Assembly (NCBI RefSeq): GCF_009697225.1
Contig: NZ_WIND01000073.1
Coordinates: 20,181 to 84,180, forward strand
Source: Halovulum marinum
Lineage (GTDB): Bacteria > Pseudomonadota > Alphaproteobacteria > Rhodobacterales > Rhodobacteraceae
Direction of reading: 5' to 3'
Length of the DNA: 64,000 nt
The first letter of the stretch is position 1. The number at the start of each line of letters is the position of its first letter. The position numbers were made by a program, and so were the translations under genes. Under the pieces are notes generated by a model, which was given only the letters and a program-made list of their open reading frames with translations, had not been told where the DNA came from and ran no database searches. Positions 19,990 through 28,985 of this stretch are shown here, in pieces.

Positions 19990-20190
19990 TGCGATCTCCT
20001 TTTCGCGAACGGTTTCTCGCCGGAAGCGGGCCGCGAGGGCCGATGCCACGGGACGGGCCCCCACCCGCCTGCGCGCCATTGGGCCGAAGTCCCGGCCCGC
20101 TTCCTTGCCTGGCACTGTGGTCCATTGCAGTCCGCAAGAAAAACGAATAATAAACATGTTTTATACAAGATTTGCTCATGGATCTCTGCG

Positions 20191-21120
20191 ATGGACATCA
20201 CCCTGATCCGGACTTTCCTCGAAGTCTCGGCGACCGGGTCGTTCGTGAACGCGGCCGAGCGCCTGTTCGTGACCCAGTCGGCGGTCAGCCTGCGGGTGCA
20301 GCGGCTGGAGGAGTCGCTGGGCCGGCCGCTGTTCACCCGCTCCAAGGCCGGGGCCGAACCGACCGCCGCCGGGCGCGAGTTCGAACGCTACGCGCTGTCG
20401 CTGCTCCGGATCTGGGAGGAGGCCCGCCAGCAGGTGGCGATCCCCGAGGGCTTCAACGAAAGCCTGTCGATCGGTGCGCAGTACTCGCTGTGGCCGCGGC
20501 TTGGCTTTCGCTGGATCGACCGGCTGCGCGACGCCCGGCCGGCGCTGAACATCCGCGCAGAGCTGGGCATGCCCGACCGCATCACCCGCTTCCTGATCGA
20601 GGGTGCGGTGCAGGCCGGGCTGCTGTACACGCCGCAGCTGCGCCCCGGGCTGCGCGCCGAGAAGCTGCTGGACGAGGAGCTGATCCTGGTCGCCGCCTGG
20701 CCGGAGCCGACGCTGGACCTGGCCGGGCGCTACGCGTTCATCGACTGGGGGCCGGAATTCGTGCAGGCGCACGCGCTGCACCTGCCGGCGCTGACCAATC
20801 CGGGGCTGACCCTGTCGCTGGGCGCGCTGGGGGCTGATTACATCCTGCGGCGCGGGCTGGCGGCCTATCTGCCGGCGCAGTACGCGAAGCGCCACCTGGA
20901 CGCGGGCGAGCTGTACCTGGTGCCCGGCGCGCCGACCTTTCCCTACCCGGTGTGGGCAGTGTGGCGCGCGGACCTGGAGCCGGGACTGAAGGACGCCGCC
21001 GCCGCCGCGCTGCACGAGGTGGTGCGGTCGCTGCACGACGAGCAGGACCGGGTGATCGAGACCCTCGAGGAAATCAGCGGCGCCGACGTCGCGACCCTGG
21101 GCGGCGGCGTGCGGCCCTGA
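20191..21120 (+). CDS. LysR-family transcriptional regulator
   Basis: A 309-residue regulator. Residues 1-60 form the winged helix-turn-helix (FVNAAERLFVTQSAVSLRVQRLEESLG); the rest is the periplasmic-binding-like effector domain. It is divergent from the small lipoprotein gene. The 201-nt gap (19990-20190) ends in an AT-rich block (20142-20176) with the imperfect palindrome ATAAACATGTTTTAT, a candidate operator. No clear ribosome site precedes the ATG; the start is placed from the conserved LysR N terminus. The ligand is unknown. Confidence 0.92.
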   Translation: MDITLIRTFLEVSATGSFVNAAERLFVTQSAVSLRVQRLEESLGRPLFTRSKAGAEPTAAGREFERYALSLLRIWEEARQQVAIPEGFNESLSIGAQYSLWPRLGFRWIDRLRDARPALNIRAELGMPDRITRFLIEGAVQAGLLYTPQLRPGLRAEKLLDEELILVAAWPEPTLDLAGRYAFIDWGPEFVQAHALHLPALTNPGLTLSLGALGADYILRRGLAAYLPAQYAKRHLDAGELYLVPGAPTFPYPVWAVWRADLEPGLKDAAAAALHEVVRSLHDEQDRVIETLEEISGADVATLGGGVRP

Positions 21121-21139
21121 ACGCGGCGCCGCGGCGCGG

Positions 21140-21934
21140 CTAGCCCTGCATCCGGGCGACGCTGTCGCGGGCGGCCTGGCACTCGGCGCAGTCGGCGCGG
21201 TGCACGAACACGAAGGGATCGCGGCGCAGCCGCGGCAGCGCGACTTCGATCAGGTCGGCGGCGCGGAACAGCCGCGCCTCGGCCCGGCCGACGCGGCCGT
21301 TGCCTTGCAGCCCCTGTGCGCGCAGCCAGTTGCCGGCCTGGCGGAACAGCTGGCAGCAATGGTCGGGTTCGCGGTAGGTGCGGCGCATCGGCTGGCCGGC
21401 CGCGTCGCGCAGGGTGACGTGATGCGGCACGCCATAGGGCACGCCGGCGATCCATTCGGCCAGGTGCAGCAGCGTGTTGGCGTCGTGGTCCACCCCCAGC
21501 AGCAGCACCTTGCCCTCGGCCTGCAGCAGCCGGCCGACCGGGCTGGCCATCTGGTGCGGCGGCAGCACCAGCCGGTCGCGCAGCAGCCGGATCGCCGCTG
21601 GGCCATGGGCCGCGAACGCCATCGGATGGCGGGCGCGCAGCACGCCGATGCGGCGCCAGAACCGGTCGGCGATCACCCCCAGATCCTGTGCCGCCGGGGT
21701 GGTGGCGGCGTCGAACGGCACGTCGTCGTCGCCGGTCCAGGACGGCATCAGCAGCGTGCCGTCCTCGCCCAGGGCGGTCAGCAGCGCGTCGATCACCCCG
21801 TCCGGCCCGCGGGCCACCGGGCGCACGGCGCGGAACGAGGCGTGCACCAGCAGCGTGTCGCCGGGCGTCACGCCCAGCGCCCGCAACTGCGCCGTCAGTT
21901 CCCGTATCGAGGTTTCGGCCCCGGCACCGTGCAT
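21140..21934 (-). CDS. Aminoglycoside N(3)-acetyltransferase family protein
   Basis: A 264-residue protein of the AAC(3)/YokD antibiotic acetyltransferase family. The opening LGVTPGDTLLVHASFRAV, the TLLMPSWTGDDD segment and the RHPMAFAAHGP block (with the conserved active-site region histidine) fit the family. The internal ATG at 21934 is chosen over a longer frame since it matches the usual N terminus. Many chromosomal members are not resistance enzymes; the natural substrate is unknown. The Cys-rich C terminus (CAEC) is unusual for this family. It is convergent with the LysR gene with a 19-nt gap. Confidence 0.85.
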   Translation of the reverse strand: MHGAGAETSIRELTAQLRALGVTPGDTLLVHASFRAVRPVARGPDGVIDALLTALGEDGTLLMPSWTGDDDVPFDAATTPAAQDLGVIADRFWRRIGVLRARHPMAFAAHGPAAIRLLRDRLVLPPHQMASPVGRLLQAEGKVLLLGVDHDANTLLHLAEWIAGVPYGVPHHVTLRDAAGQPMRRTYREPDHCCQLFRQAGNWLRAQGLQGNGRVGRAEARLFRAADLIEVALPRLRRDPFVFVHRADCAECQAARDSVARMQG

Positions 21935-22054
21935 CCAAGTTCTCCGCCGTCGTCCCCAGCCGGGGCGGGCGGCCAGTCTACACGCCGACGGCGACGCGCG
22001 CGAGAGGGCGGCAGGCAACCGGGCCGGCGCTGTGACCGGCCCGGTGCAGGCGCC

Positions 22055-23056
22055 TCAGTTCAGCGCTTCGTCGGTGATCGCGTGGGTCCAGGCGCCCTCG
22101 GGCTGCTCGGTGATCGCCGGGTTGTCCTCGGACACCGCCGACAGCAGCGTCTGCACGGTCTGCTCGTAATCGGCCGGGTCCAGCGCGCCGTTGCTGCCCG
22201 CGGTCAGCTTGGCGACCTCGCCCATCATGTAGGTCTGGTGGTCGAGGGTCTGCGCGCCGGTCGGATCGTTGTCGATGATGATCTGCGCCGCCTCCTCGGG
22301 GTTCTCCTCGGCGTATTTCCAGCCCTTCATGCTGGCGCGGACGAAACGCACCATCTTGTCGACGAACGCCGGATCCTCGAGGTTCTCCTCCAGCACATAG
22401 AGACCGTCCTCAAGCATGCCGATGCCCTGCTCGAGATAGTTGAAGTTCACCAGGTCGTCCCCGGTATAGCCGGCGTCCAGCACCTGGCCATACTCGTTGT
22501 AGGTCATGGTCGAGATGCAGTCGGCCTGGCCCTGCAGCAGCGGATCGACGTTGAACGCCTGCTTCAGCACGGTCACGCCGTTCTCGTCCGCGCCGTCGGT
22601 CTCCAGCCCCAGCTGCGCCATCCAGGCGTAGAACGGGTACTCGTTGCCGAAGAACCAGACGCCAAGCGTGCGGCCGGCGAAGTCGTCCGGGGTCTCGACG
22701 CCGGTCTCCTTCAGGCAGGTCAGCTGCAGCCCGCCGGTCTTGAACGGCTGGGCGATGTTGACCAGCGGCACGCCGCGTTCGCGCGCCGCAAGGCCCGCCG
22801 CCATCCAGGTGGTGATGACGTCGGCGCCGCCGCCGGCGATCACCTGCTCGGGGGCGATGTCCGGCCCGCCCGACTTGATGGTGACGTCGAGGTTCTCTTC
22901 CTCGTAGAAGCCCTTGTCCTTGGCGACGTAATAGCCGGCGAACTGGGCCTGGGTGACCCATTTCAGCTGCAGCGTCACCTCGTCCTGGGCGGCGGCGGTG
23001 GAGGCGGCGGTGGCGGTCAGCCCCAGCGCCAGCGCGGTCGCGATCAGTCGTCTCAT
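22055..23056 (-). CDS. ABC transporter substrate-binding protein, NMT1/THI5-like
   Basis: A 333-residue periplasmic binding protein with a signal peptide (residues 1-23, cleavage after TAAA). The LQLKWVTQAQFAGYYVAKDKGFYEEE opening block (about residues 30-55) is the NMT1/THI5 family signature, whose members bind pyrimidine precursors of thiamine and other planar heterocycles. It is the last gene of a five-gene ABC operon within the pyrimidine-degradation region, so uracil, thymine or a hydantoin-like ring is a reasonable guess. The ligand is not proven. Confidence 0.9.
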   Translation of the reverse strand: MRRLIATALALGLTATAASTAAAQDEVTLQLKWVTQAQFAGYYVAKDKGFYEEENLDVTIKSGGPDIAPEQVIAGGGADVITTWMAAGLAARERGVPLVNIAQPFKTGGLQLTCLKETGVETPDDFAGRTLGVWFFGNEYPFYAWMAQLGLETDGADENGVTVLKQAFNVDPLLQGQADCISTMTYNEYGQVLDAGYTGDDLVNFNYLEQGIGMLEDGLYVLEENLEDPAFVDKMVRFVRASMKGWKYAEENPEEAAQIIIDNDPTGAQTLDHQTYMMGEVAKLTAGSNGALDPADYEQTVQTLLSAVSEDNPAITEQPEGAWTHAITDEALN

Positions 23057-23111
23057 TCTCACTCTCCTTGTTGCACGTCTTTTTGCGCGTGCGTTGCACG
23101 TCTTGTCGTTG

Positions 23112-24038
23112 TCATCGGGCCCGCCGCTGCGACGGATGCCAGAAGGTCGCCGCGCGCTCCAGCAACGCGACCAGCCCGTAGAAGGCCGAGCCCGCCAGCG
23201 CCGCCACCACGATCTCGGCCCAGACCATGTCCAGCGCCAGCCGCCCGACCTCGGTCGAGATCCGGAACCCCATGCCGCGGATCGGCGAGCCGAAGAACTC
23301 GGCCACGATAGCGCCAATCAGCGCCAGCGTGGTGCAGATCTTCAGCCCGTTGAAGATGAACGGCGCCGCGGCGGGCAGGCGCAGCTTGGTCAGCGTCTTC
23401 CAGTAGCCGGCGGCGTAGGTCCGCATCAGATCCTTCTGCATCCGCTCGGCCGCAGCCAGGCCCTGCACGGTGTTCACCAGCATCGGGAAGAAGCACATCA
23501 CCGCGACCACGGCGGCCTTGGACTGCCAGTCGAAGCCGAACCACATCACCAGGATCGGCGCGGTGCCGACGATCGGCATGGCGGCGAGGAAGTTGCCGAC
23601 CGGCAAGATGCCGCGTTGCAGTGCCGGCGTGCGGTCGGCGACCAGCGCCACCACGAACCCGGCGCCGCAGCCGATGGCATAGCCGGCCAGCGCGCCGCGC
23701 AGGAAGGTCTGGGCGAAATCCTCCCACAGGGTCGGCGCGCTGGACGCCATCCGCGCCAGGATCGCGCTGACCGAGGGCAGGATCACCCCCGGCACGTCGA
23801 AGGCGCGGACCCCGGCCTCCCACAACAAAAGGATGATGAAGCCCAGCAGCAGCGGCGGCAGCACGCCGCGCTGCCCCGCCCGCACCAGGTGCGCGATCAG
23901 GGCCACCAGCGCCACGCCCGCCAGAGCCGCCGCGCCAAGGGCCGCGCCCTCGGCCCCGGTGGCCAGAAGCAGCAGGGTCAGCACCACCAGCACCAGCGCG
24001 CTTGCGGCGGTCACCAAGAATCCGTTCGCGCCGGTCAT
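23112..24038 (-). CDS. ABC transporter permease
   Basis: A 308-residue inner-membrane permease of the binding-protein-dependent family (SsuC/TauC/ThiX-like). It has extra N-terminal helices (about 7-60), then the usual core; the EAA loop is visible as YAAGYWKTLTKLRLPAAAPFIFNG. Its ATG overlaps the preceding permease stop by 4 nt. It pairs with that permease to make a heterodimeric channel for the substrate delivered by the binding protein at 22055-23056. Confidence 0.92.
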   Translation of the reverse strand: MTGANGFLVTAASALVLVVLTLLLLATGAEGAALGAAALAGVALVALIAHLVRAGQRGVLPPLLLGFIILLLWEAGVRAFDVPGVILPSVSAILARMASSAPTLWEDFAQTFLRGALAGYAIGCGAGFVVALVADRTPALQRGILPVGNFLAAMPIVGTAPILVMWFGFDWQSKAAVVAVMCFFPMLVNTVQGLAAAERMQKDLMRTYAAGYWKTLTKLRLPAAAPFIFNGLKICTTLALIGAIVAEFFGSPIRGMGFRISTEVGRLALDMVWAEIVVAALAGSAFYGLVALLERAATFWHPSQRRAR

Positions 24039-25021
24039 CGCCCGAACCCCATGCGTTTCAGCGTCGCCGTCTGGATCGCGCCCACGATCCCCACCAGCAC
24101 CGCCGCAAGGATCGCGGCCGCGAACAGCGCCGACCAGATCTGGATCGTCTGCCCGTAGTAGCTGCCCGACAGCAGCCGCGCGCCAAGGCCGCCCTGCGCG
24201 CCGGTCGGCAGTTCCGCGATGATCGCGCCGACAAGGCTGGCCGCGATGCCGACCTTGAGCGAGGGGAACAGGAACGGCATCGCCGCGGGCAGCCGCAGCT
24301 TCCAGAACCCCTGCCACCCGTTGGCGTTGTAGGTGTGCAGCAGGTCGGACTGGATCGCGCTGGGGCTGCGCAGGCCCTTCACCATGCCGACGACGACCGG
24401 GAAGAACGACAGGTAGGCCGCGATCACCGCCTTGGGCACCAGCCCGGTGACGCCGATGGAATTCAACACCACCACGATCATCGGCGCCAGCGCCAGGATC
24501 GGGATCGTCTGGCTGGCGATCGCCCACGGCATCACCGAGGCGTCCATCACCCGGTTGTAGACGATGCCCACCGCCAGCAGCAGCCCGCCCAGCGCCCCGA
24601 AGACGAAGCCCAGCAGCGTCGCGCCGAGGGTTATGCTTGCATGATGGATCAGGCTTTTGTTCGAGGTCACCGGCGGGCCCGCGGTGGTGGACCACAGCTC
24701 GGCCGCCACCTGGTGCGGGGCCGGCAGGCGCGGCTTGTCCTGGGTGTAGGTCGCCGGGATCAGCCCCGGATTGCGCAGCACCAGCGCCCAGGCGCCGGCG
24801 CTGCGGATCGACTGCCCCTCGGGCACCGAGACGGCGACATCCGCGCGCGCCGCCCGGCTGGCCGCCCAGTGGATGTTCATCGGCGGCACGGCGGCGTACC
24901 AGATCGCCAGGATCCCGGCGACGACGGCCAGCACCGGGCCAAGCGCGACAACCCGGCGCCCGATCCAGCCGGTCGCCGCGCTGCGGCCGACACCGGCCCC
25001 GGCTGCGGTGACGTCGCTCAT
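24035..25021 (-). CDS. ABC transporter permease
   Basis: A 328-residue permease, paralogous to its downstream neighbour. It has one N-terminal helix (about 27-45), a periplasmic stretch (about 46-110), then the core helices; the EAA loop reads YNANGWQGFWKLRLPAAMPFLF. The ATG at 25021 overlaps the stop of the small upstream gene (ATGA), and the 3' end overlaps the next permease, so the whole set is translationally coupled. Confidence 0.92.
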   Translation of the reverse strand: MSDVTAAGAGVGRSAATGWIGRRVVALGPVLAVVAGILAIWYAAVPPMNIHWAASRAARADVAVSVPEGQSIRSAGAWALVLRNPGLIPATYTQDKPRLPAPHQVAAELWSTTAGPPVTSNKSLIHHASITLGATLLGFVFGALGGLLLAVGIVYNRVMDASVMPWAIASQTIPILALAPMIVVVLNSIGVTGLVPKAVIAAYLSFFPVVVGMVKGLRSPSAIQSDLLHTYNANGWQGFWKLRLPAAMPFLFPSLKVGIAASLVGAIIAELPTGAQGGLGARLLSGSYYGQTIQIWSALFAAAILAAVLVGIVGAIQTATLKRMGFGR

Positions 25022-25401
25022 GCGCCGCCGCGCGGACCGAACCGCTCGCCCCTGGGCCGGATCTGCGGGTCGAACAGCGGGCAGCCGAAATCGTCCGCCA
25101 TGATGTCGATGATCCGGTTCGCGTCGCTGTGCGGCCACTTGCCGCGCAGGTCGATCCGCACCGAGGCCGCGGTGCCGCCGAACTCGATCACCGCGCCGGG
25201 GCGGGTCCAGGCGCCACCCTCCCATGTCCAGGCGGGCTCCAGCGCCGCGCGCAGCGCCGCCAGCACCGCGCCGCGGTCGATGGGGCCCAGCCCGGCGGGC
25301 ACCTCGCCCTTGGACAGCGCGTGGTATGTGGCCAGGTGATCGTCCAGCGTGCGCGCCGCGCCCTCGTCGGCGTAGCGCCAGAAGTTCAGGTCATAGCTCA
25401 C
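25018..25401 (-). CDS. Conserved small protein in the ABC operon, unknown function
   Basis: A 127-residue soluble protein without signal peptide, starting SYDLNFWRY. I do not recognise a family. The GTG at 25401 is preferred because GGAAGGGG precedes it and it gives the start of the well-biased coding region. It sits between the ATPase and the first permease and overlaps the permease ATG by 4 nt, so it is produced along with the transporter. A C-terminal PLFDPQIRPRG segment looks conserved in character. The position suggests an accessory role; no mechanism is proposed. Confidence 0.72.
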   Translation of the reverse strand: MSYDLNFWRYADEGAARTLDDHLATYHALSKGEVPAGLGPIDRGAVLAALRAALEPAWTWEGGAWTRPGAVIEFGGTAASVRIDLRGKWPHSDANRIIDIMADDFGCPLFDPQIRPRGERFGPRGGA

Positions 25402-25469
25402 CGGCGCCCCTTCCACTTTCCTCGAATATCCCCGCCGCAGGCCTCCCGGCGCCGGCCGCGCGCGAATGG

Positions 25470-26291
25470 TCAGACATCCTCGTGCCCCGCGCGCAGCCCC
25501 TCGCGGACGCGGTGGGCGATCTCGATGAACTCCGGCGTATCGCGGATGTCCAGCGGCCGCTCGCGCGGCAGCGGGCTTTCGATCACGTCGCTGATCCGGC
25601 CCGGGCGCGGGCTCATCACCACGATCCGGGTCGACAGGTACACCGCCTCGGGGATCGAGTGGGTGACGAAGGCGATGGTCTTGCCGGTGCGCGCCCACAG
25701 CGCCAGCAGCTGCTCGTTCAGGTGGTCGCGCACGATCTCGTCCAGCGCGCCGAACGGCTCGTCCATCAGCAGGATGTCGGCGTCGAAGGCCAGCGCCCGC
25801 GCGATCGAGGCGCGCTGCTGCATGCCGCCCGACAGCTGCCAGGGGTATTTCCTCTCGAAGCCGTCCAACTCGACCATCTCCAGCACGCGGGCGACCCGGC
25901 TGGCCTGTTCGGCGCGCGAGATGCCCATGATCTCCAGCGGCAGGCGGATGTTGCCGCCGATGGTGCGCCACGGGTACAGGCCCGCCGCCTGGAACACATA
26001 GCCATAGGCGCGGGCGCGGCGGGCCTGCTCGGGGGTGACGCCGTTGACGGTGACGCTGCCCGCGGTGGGCTGCTCCAGGTCCGCCAGCACCCGCAGGAAC
26101 GTGGTCTTGCCGCAGCCCGAGGGGCCGATGAAGCTGACGAAATCGCCCTTGGCGATGTCCAGGGTAACGTCCTTCAGCGCATGCACCGGCCCGTCGCCGG
26201 TCTGGAAGGTCAGCGACAGGTCGCGCGCCCGGATCACCGGGGCGGCGGTTTCGGCGGGAGTTTCCGGCCGGGGGGCCGTTTCAGGTGTCAA
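25470..26291 (-). CDS. ABC transporter ATP-binding protein
   Basis: A nucleotide-binding subunit with Walker A GPSGCGKTT, signature LSGGMQQR, Walker B ILLMDEPFGALD and H-loop VTHSIPEA, of the nitrate/taurine/NMT1 import type. The start is uncertain: ATGs exist at 26354 and 26339, but they would overlap the divergent cupin gene. A TTG at 26291 (or 26294) follows the purine-rich stretch AGCGAGGA and leaves about 45 nt for divergent promoters, so it is used here, giving 273 residues. It leads the import operon. Confidence 0.92.
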   Translation of the reverse strand: MTPETAPRPETPAETAAPVIRARDLSLTFQTGDGPVHALKDVTLDIAKGDFVSFIGPSGCGKTTFLRVLADLEQPTAGSVTVNGVTPEQARRARAYGYVFQAAGLYPWRTIGGNIRLPLEIMGISRAEQASRVARVLEMVELDGFERKYPWQLSGGMQQRASIARALAFDADILLMDEPFGALDEIVRDHLNEQLLALWARTGKTIAFVTHSIPEAVYLSTRIVVMSPRPGRISDVIESPLPRERPLDIRDTPEFIEIAHRVREGLRAGHEDV

Positions 26292-26337
26292 CAACCGTCC
26301 TCGCTTGTTATCTTTTGCCCTCAGGGAGGATACCGCC

Positions 26338-26751
26338 ATGACCGGATCATCCAAGCCCGTCTGCCGCAGGTTGCGGGCCTCGGGGCAGTATGCCGGAAAG
26401 CAGGGCTTTGACTATTTCGAAGGCATCGCGCGCGAGACCGTCGGCGCGCAGGGCATCTGCATGCACCTGCTGCGCATCCCGCCGGGGGGACGCGCCAAGG
26501 CGCACAAGCACGCCGCCCACGAGACCGCGATCTACGTGCTCGAGGGCACGGCGGCCATGCTCTGGGGCGAGCGGCTCGAACACCGGATGGAGGTCGGCCC
26601 CGGCGACATGATCTACATCCCCGCCGACGTGCCGCACCTGCCGATGAACACCGGCAGCACCGAGGCCGTCGCCGTCATCGCCCGCACCGACCCGCACGAG
26701 CAGGAAAGCGTGCAGCTGCTGCCCGAACTGGAGGCGCTGGCCGGGATCTGA
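26338..26751 (+). CDS. Cupin-domain protein
   Basis: A 137-residue single-domain cupin. The two cupin motifs are visible: AHKHAAHETAIYVLEG (metal ligands H, H, E) and GPGDMIYIPADVPHLPMN (final ligand H). Such proteins are metal-dependent small-molecule enzymes or binding proteins. A GGGAGGA ribosome site lies 7 nt before the ATG. It stands between the import operon (divergent) and the dihydropyrimidinase operon (convergent), so a role in handling a pyrimidine-derived metabolite is possible but only inferred from position. Confidence 0.88.
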   Translation: MTGSSKPVCRRLRASGQYAGKQGFDYFEGIARETVGAQGICMHLLRIPPGGRAKAHKHAAHETAIYVLEGTAAMLWGERLEHRMEVGPGDMIYIPADVPHLPMNTGSTEAVAVIARTDPHEQESVQLLPELEALAGI

Positions 26752-26792
26752 TCCCGGCCCGGCGCCCCGCGCCGCCGCGCGCCGCATGGTGC

Positions 26793-28253
26793 TCAGATCC
26801 CCGCCGGGATGTTCAGCGGATCGCGTTCGACCTTGCGGGGGCTGTTCAGTTCCTTCCACTGCGACAGCGCCCTGGCGGCCGAGCTGAACGCGGGTCGGGG
26901 GATGAACTTGCCGCGGCCGGGCTGCGGCTGGCTGTTCTGGCCCCAGGCCCAGATCACGTCGCCGCGCGACAGGGTGTAGCGGGCCTGCGCGCTGACCTGC
27001 ATGCCTTCCCAGACCGAATAGTCCAGCACCGACTTCTGGTTGCTGGCGGACAGCGTGCGACTGATCTTCGGGTCCCACACGGTGATGTCGGCGTCGGCGC
27101 CGGGCACCAGCGCGCCCTTGCGGGGATAGATGTTCAGGATCTTGGCGATGTTGGTCGAGGTGACGGCGACGAACTCCTCGGGGGTCAGCCGGCCGGTCTC
27201 GACGCCATAGGTCCAGAGCACCGCGAGACGCTCCTCCAGCCCGCCGGTGCCGTTGGGGATCATGCAGAAATTGTCGCGGCCCATCCGCTTCTGCTCGGTG
27301 GTGAAGGCGGCGTGGTCGGTGGCTACGACCTGAAGCGAGCCGGCGGCCAGCCCGTTCCACAGCCCGTCCTGATGCTCCTTCGAGCGGAACGGCGGCGACA
27401 TCACCCGCTGCGCGGCGTGGTCCCAGTCCTTCGACAGATACTCGCTGTCGTCGAGGATCAGGAACTGCGCCAGCGGCTCGCCGTAGACGCGCATCCCCTT
27501 CTGGCGGGCGCGGCGGATCGCCTCGTGCGCCTGCTCGCACGACACATGCACGATATAAAGCGGCGTGCCCACGGCGTCGGCGATCATGATCGCGCGGTTG
27601 GCGGCCTCGCCCTCGACTTCCGGCGGGCGGGAATAGGCGTGGCCCTCGGGGCCGGTGATGCCCTGCTCCAGCATCTGCTTCTGCAGCAGGTCGACCACGT
27701 CGCCGTTCTCGGCGTGGACCATGGGCAGCGCGCCCAGTTCCCTGCAGCGCTTGAAGCTGGCGAACAGCTCGTCGTCCTCGACCATCAGCGCGCCCTTGTA
27801 GGCCATGAAGTGCTTGAACGAGTTGACGCCCATGTCGACGGCGTCCTTCATCTCGTTGAAGATGGTCTCGTTCCAGCCGGTCACCGCCATGTGGTAGCCG
27901 ATGTCAGAACAGATCTGCGGCGCCGACTTGCGGTGCCATTCGTTGATCGCGTTCCGGATCGACCCGTCGGCGCCGGGCAGGCAGAAATCGACCAGCATGG
28001 TGGTGCCGCCGGCGGCGGCCGCCCAGGTGCCGGACTCGAAGGTCTCGGCGGCGGTGGTGCCCATGAACGGCATTTCCAGGTGCGTGTGCGGGTCGATGCC
28101 GCCGGGGATCACGTAGGCGCCTGTCGCGTCGACGTATTCGTCGCCCTTCAGGTCGGGGCCGATCTCCCTGATCGTCTCGCCCTCGATGGCGACGTCGGCC
28201 TTGTAGCTGCGGTCGGCGGTGACGACGGTGCCGCCCTTGATAACCTTGGTCAT
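26793..28253 (-). CDS. hydA: Dihydropyrimidinase (D-hydantoinase)
   Basis: A 486-residue cyclic amidohydrolase that opens 5,6-dihydrouracil or dihydrothymine to N-carbamoyl-beta-amino acids. The metal ligands H56 and H58 lie in GIDPHTHLE, the carboxylated lysine K153 in MAYKGALM, with later HAEN, VHVS and DHAAF motifs. Length is standard. It follows the two unknown genes of the same strand and should be read with the N-carbamoyl hydrolase and aminotransferase. It is step two of the reductive pyrimidine pathway after PreTA. Hydantoins are also possible substrates. Confidence 0.95.
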   Translation of the reverse strand: MTKVIKGGTVVTADRSYKADVAIEGETIREIGPDLKGDEYVDATGAYVIPGGIDPHTHLEMPFMGTTAAETFESGTWAAAAGGTTMLVDFCLPGADGSIRNAINEWHRKSAPQICSDIGYHMAVTGWNETIFNEMKDAVDMGVNSFKHFMAYKGALMVEDDELFASFKRCRELGALPMVHAENGDVVDLLQKQMLEQGITGPEGHAYSRPPEVEGEAANRAIMIADAVGTPLYIVHVSCEQAHEAIRRARQKGMRVYGEPLAQFLILDDSEYLSKDWDHAAQRVMSPPFRSKEHQDGLWNGLAAGSLQVVATDHAAFTTEQKRMGRDNFCMIPNGTGGLEERLAVLWTYGVETGRLTPEEFVAVTSTNIAKILNIYPRKGALVPGADADITVWDPKISRTLSASNQKSVLDYSVWEGMQVSAQARYTLSRGDVIWAWGQNSQPQPGRGKFIPRPAFSSAARALSQWKELNSPRKVERDPLNIPAGI

Positions 28254-28349
28254 GGTCTGCTTCCCTGTTCTGTGGCGCCGCGCTTGGCGCGCGGCTTGTC
28301 CGGTTGCGGTGGCCGCGCCCCGGCGGGCGCGGCGGGGCGGGCACCCGCG

Positions 28350-28874
28350 TCAGTCGCAGGGCACCGCCGAAATCGCGACATAGCTGCCGCGCAGCGTGAA
28401 CGGCAGGCGGATGTCCTGGTCCTCGTCGCTGAACACCACGCGGATGCCCTCTTTCAGCGCGTTGCCCAGCCGGGCGCGGGCGCGGACCTGGTAGTAGCCC
28501 TCGTCGCGCCAGCCCAGCTCCAGGCTCTCGTCGTGGATCGTCCGGCCGCCGAAGAACACCTCGACATGGGCCGCCAGTTCCTCGCCGGCGAACTGCGGCT
28601 CGCGATCGCCGCCGCGCGCGATCCGCAGGTAGCGGTTGTCCGAGTTCGGGTTGCAGCCGATCTCGAGCACGGTGTCGCGGGGGCCCAGCACGCGGGCGAC
28701 GGTCTCGGCCGCGTTATGGCGGCGGGTCTCGCGGCCGCGGTCGTCGAGATAGACGATCTCCCAGTCGGCATCGTCGTGCTGGTCGGCGGCGGCCGGCAGC
28801 CCGGCGCCGGTCAGCGCCAGCGCGACCGCCAGCGTGCCGAGGGAGCGCCGGATGCCGTTGTCGCATGTCGTCAT
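28350..28874 (-). CDS. Secreted protein of unknown function in the pyrimidine operon
   Basis: A 174-residue protein. Residues 1-30 look like a signal peptide (RRSLGTLAVALALTGAG, then AAA). The mature domain is soluble and mostly beta by character (YLRIARGG, YYQVRARARLG, GSYVAISAVPC), with cysteines near residue 80 and at the penultimate position that might pair. I do not recognise a family. It lies between the Cys-rich gene and hydA on the same strand, 111 nt and 96 nt away, so it may have its own promoter. Functional connection to pyrimidine use is unproven. Confidence 0.68.
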   Translation of the reverse strand: MTTCDNGIRRSLGTLAVALALTGAGLPAAADQHDDADWEIVYLDDRGRETRRHNAAETVARVLGPRDTVLEIGCNPNSDNRYLRIARGGDREPQFAGEELAAHVEVFFGGRTIHDESLELGWRDEGYYQVRARARLGNALKEGIRVVFSDEDQDIRLPFTLRGSYVAISAVPCD

Positions 28875-28985
28875 GGTTTCGCCCTTCCTGTTGTCATCTT
28901 GCCCTGCCGTCGTAACACAGCGCGCCGGGCGGCGCTGCGCCGGCGTGCATCCGGTCGGGGGATCGGCGCAGCGCCCGGGCACGGT

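Noticed and set aside
21140..21934. The AAC(3)-family gene as an acquired aminoglycoside-resistance gene.
   Set aside because: Base composition and codon use match the neighbours, no mobile element is near, and chromosomal members of this family often have other substrates.
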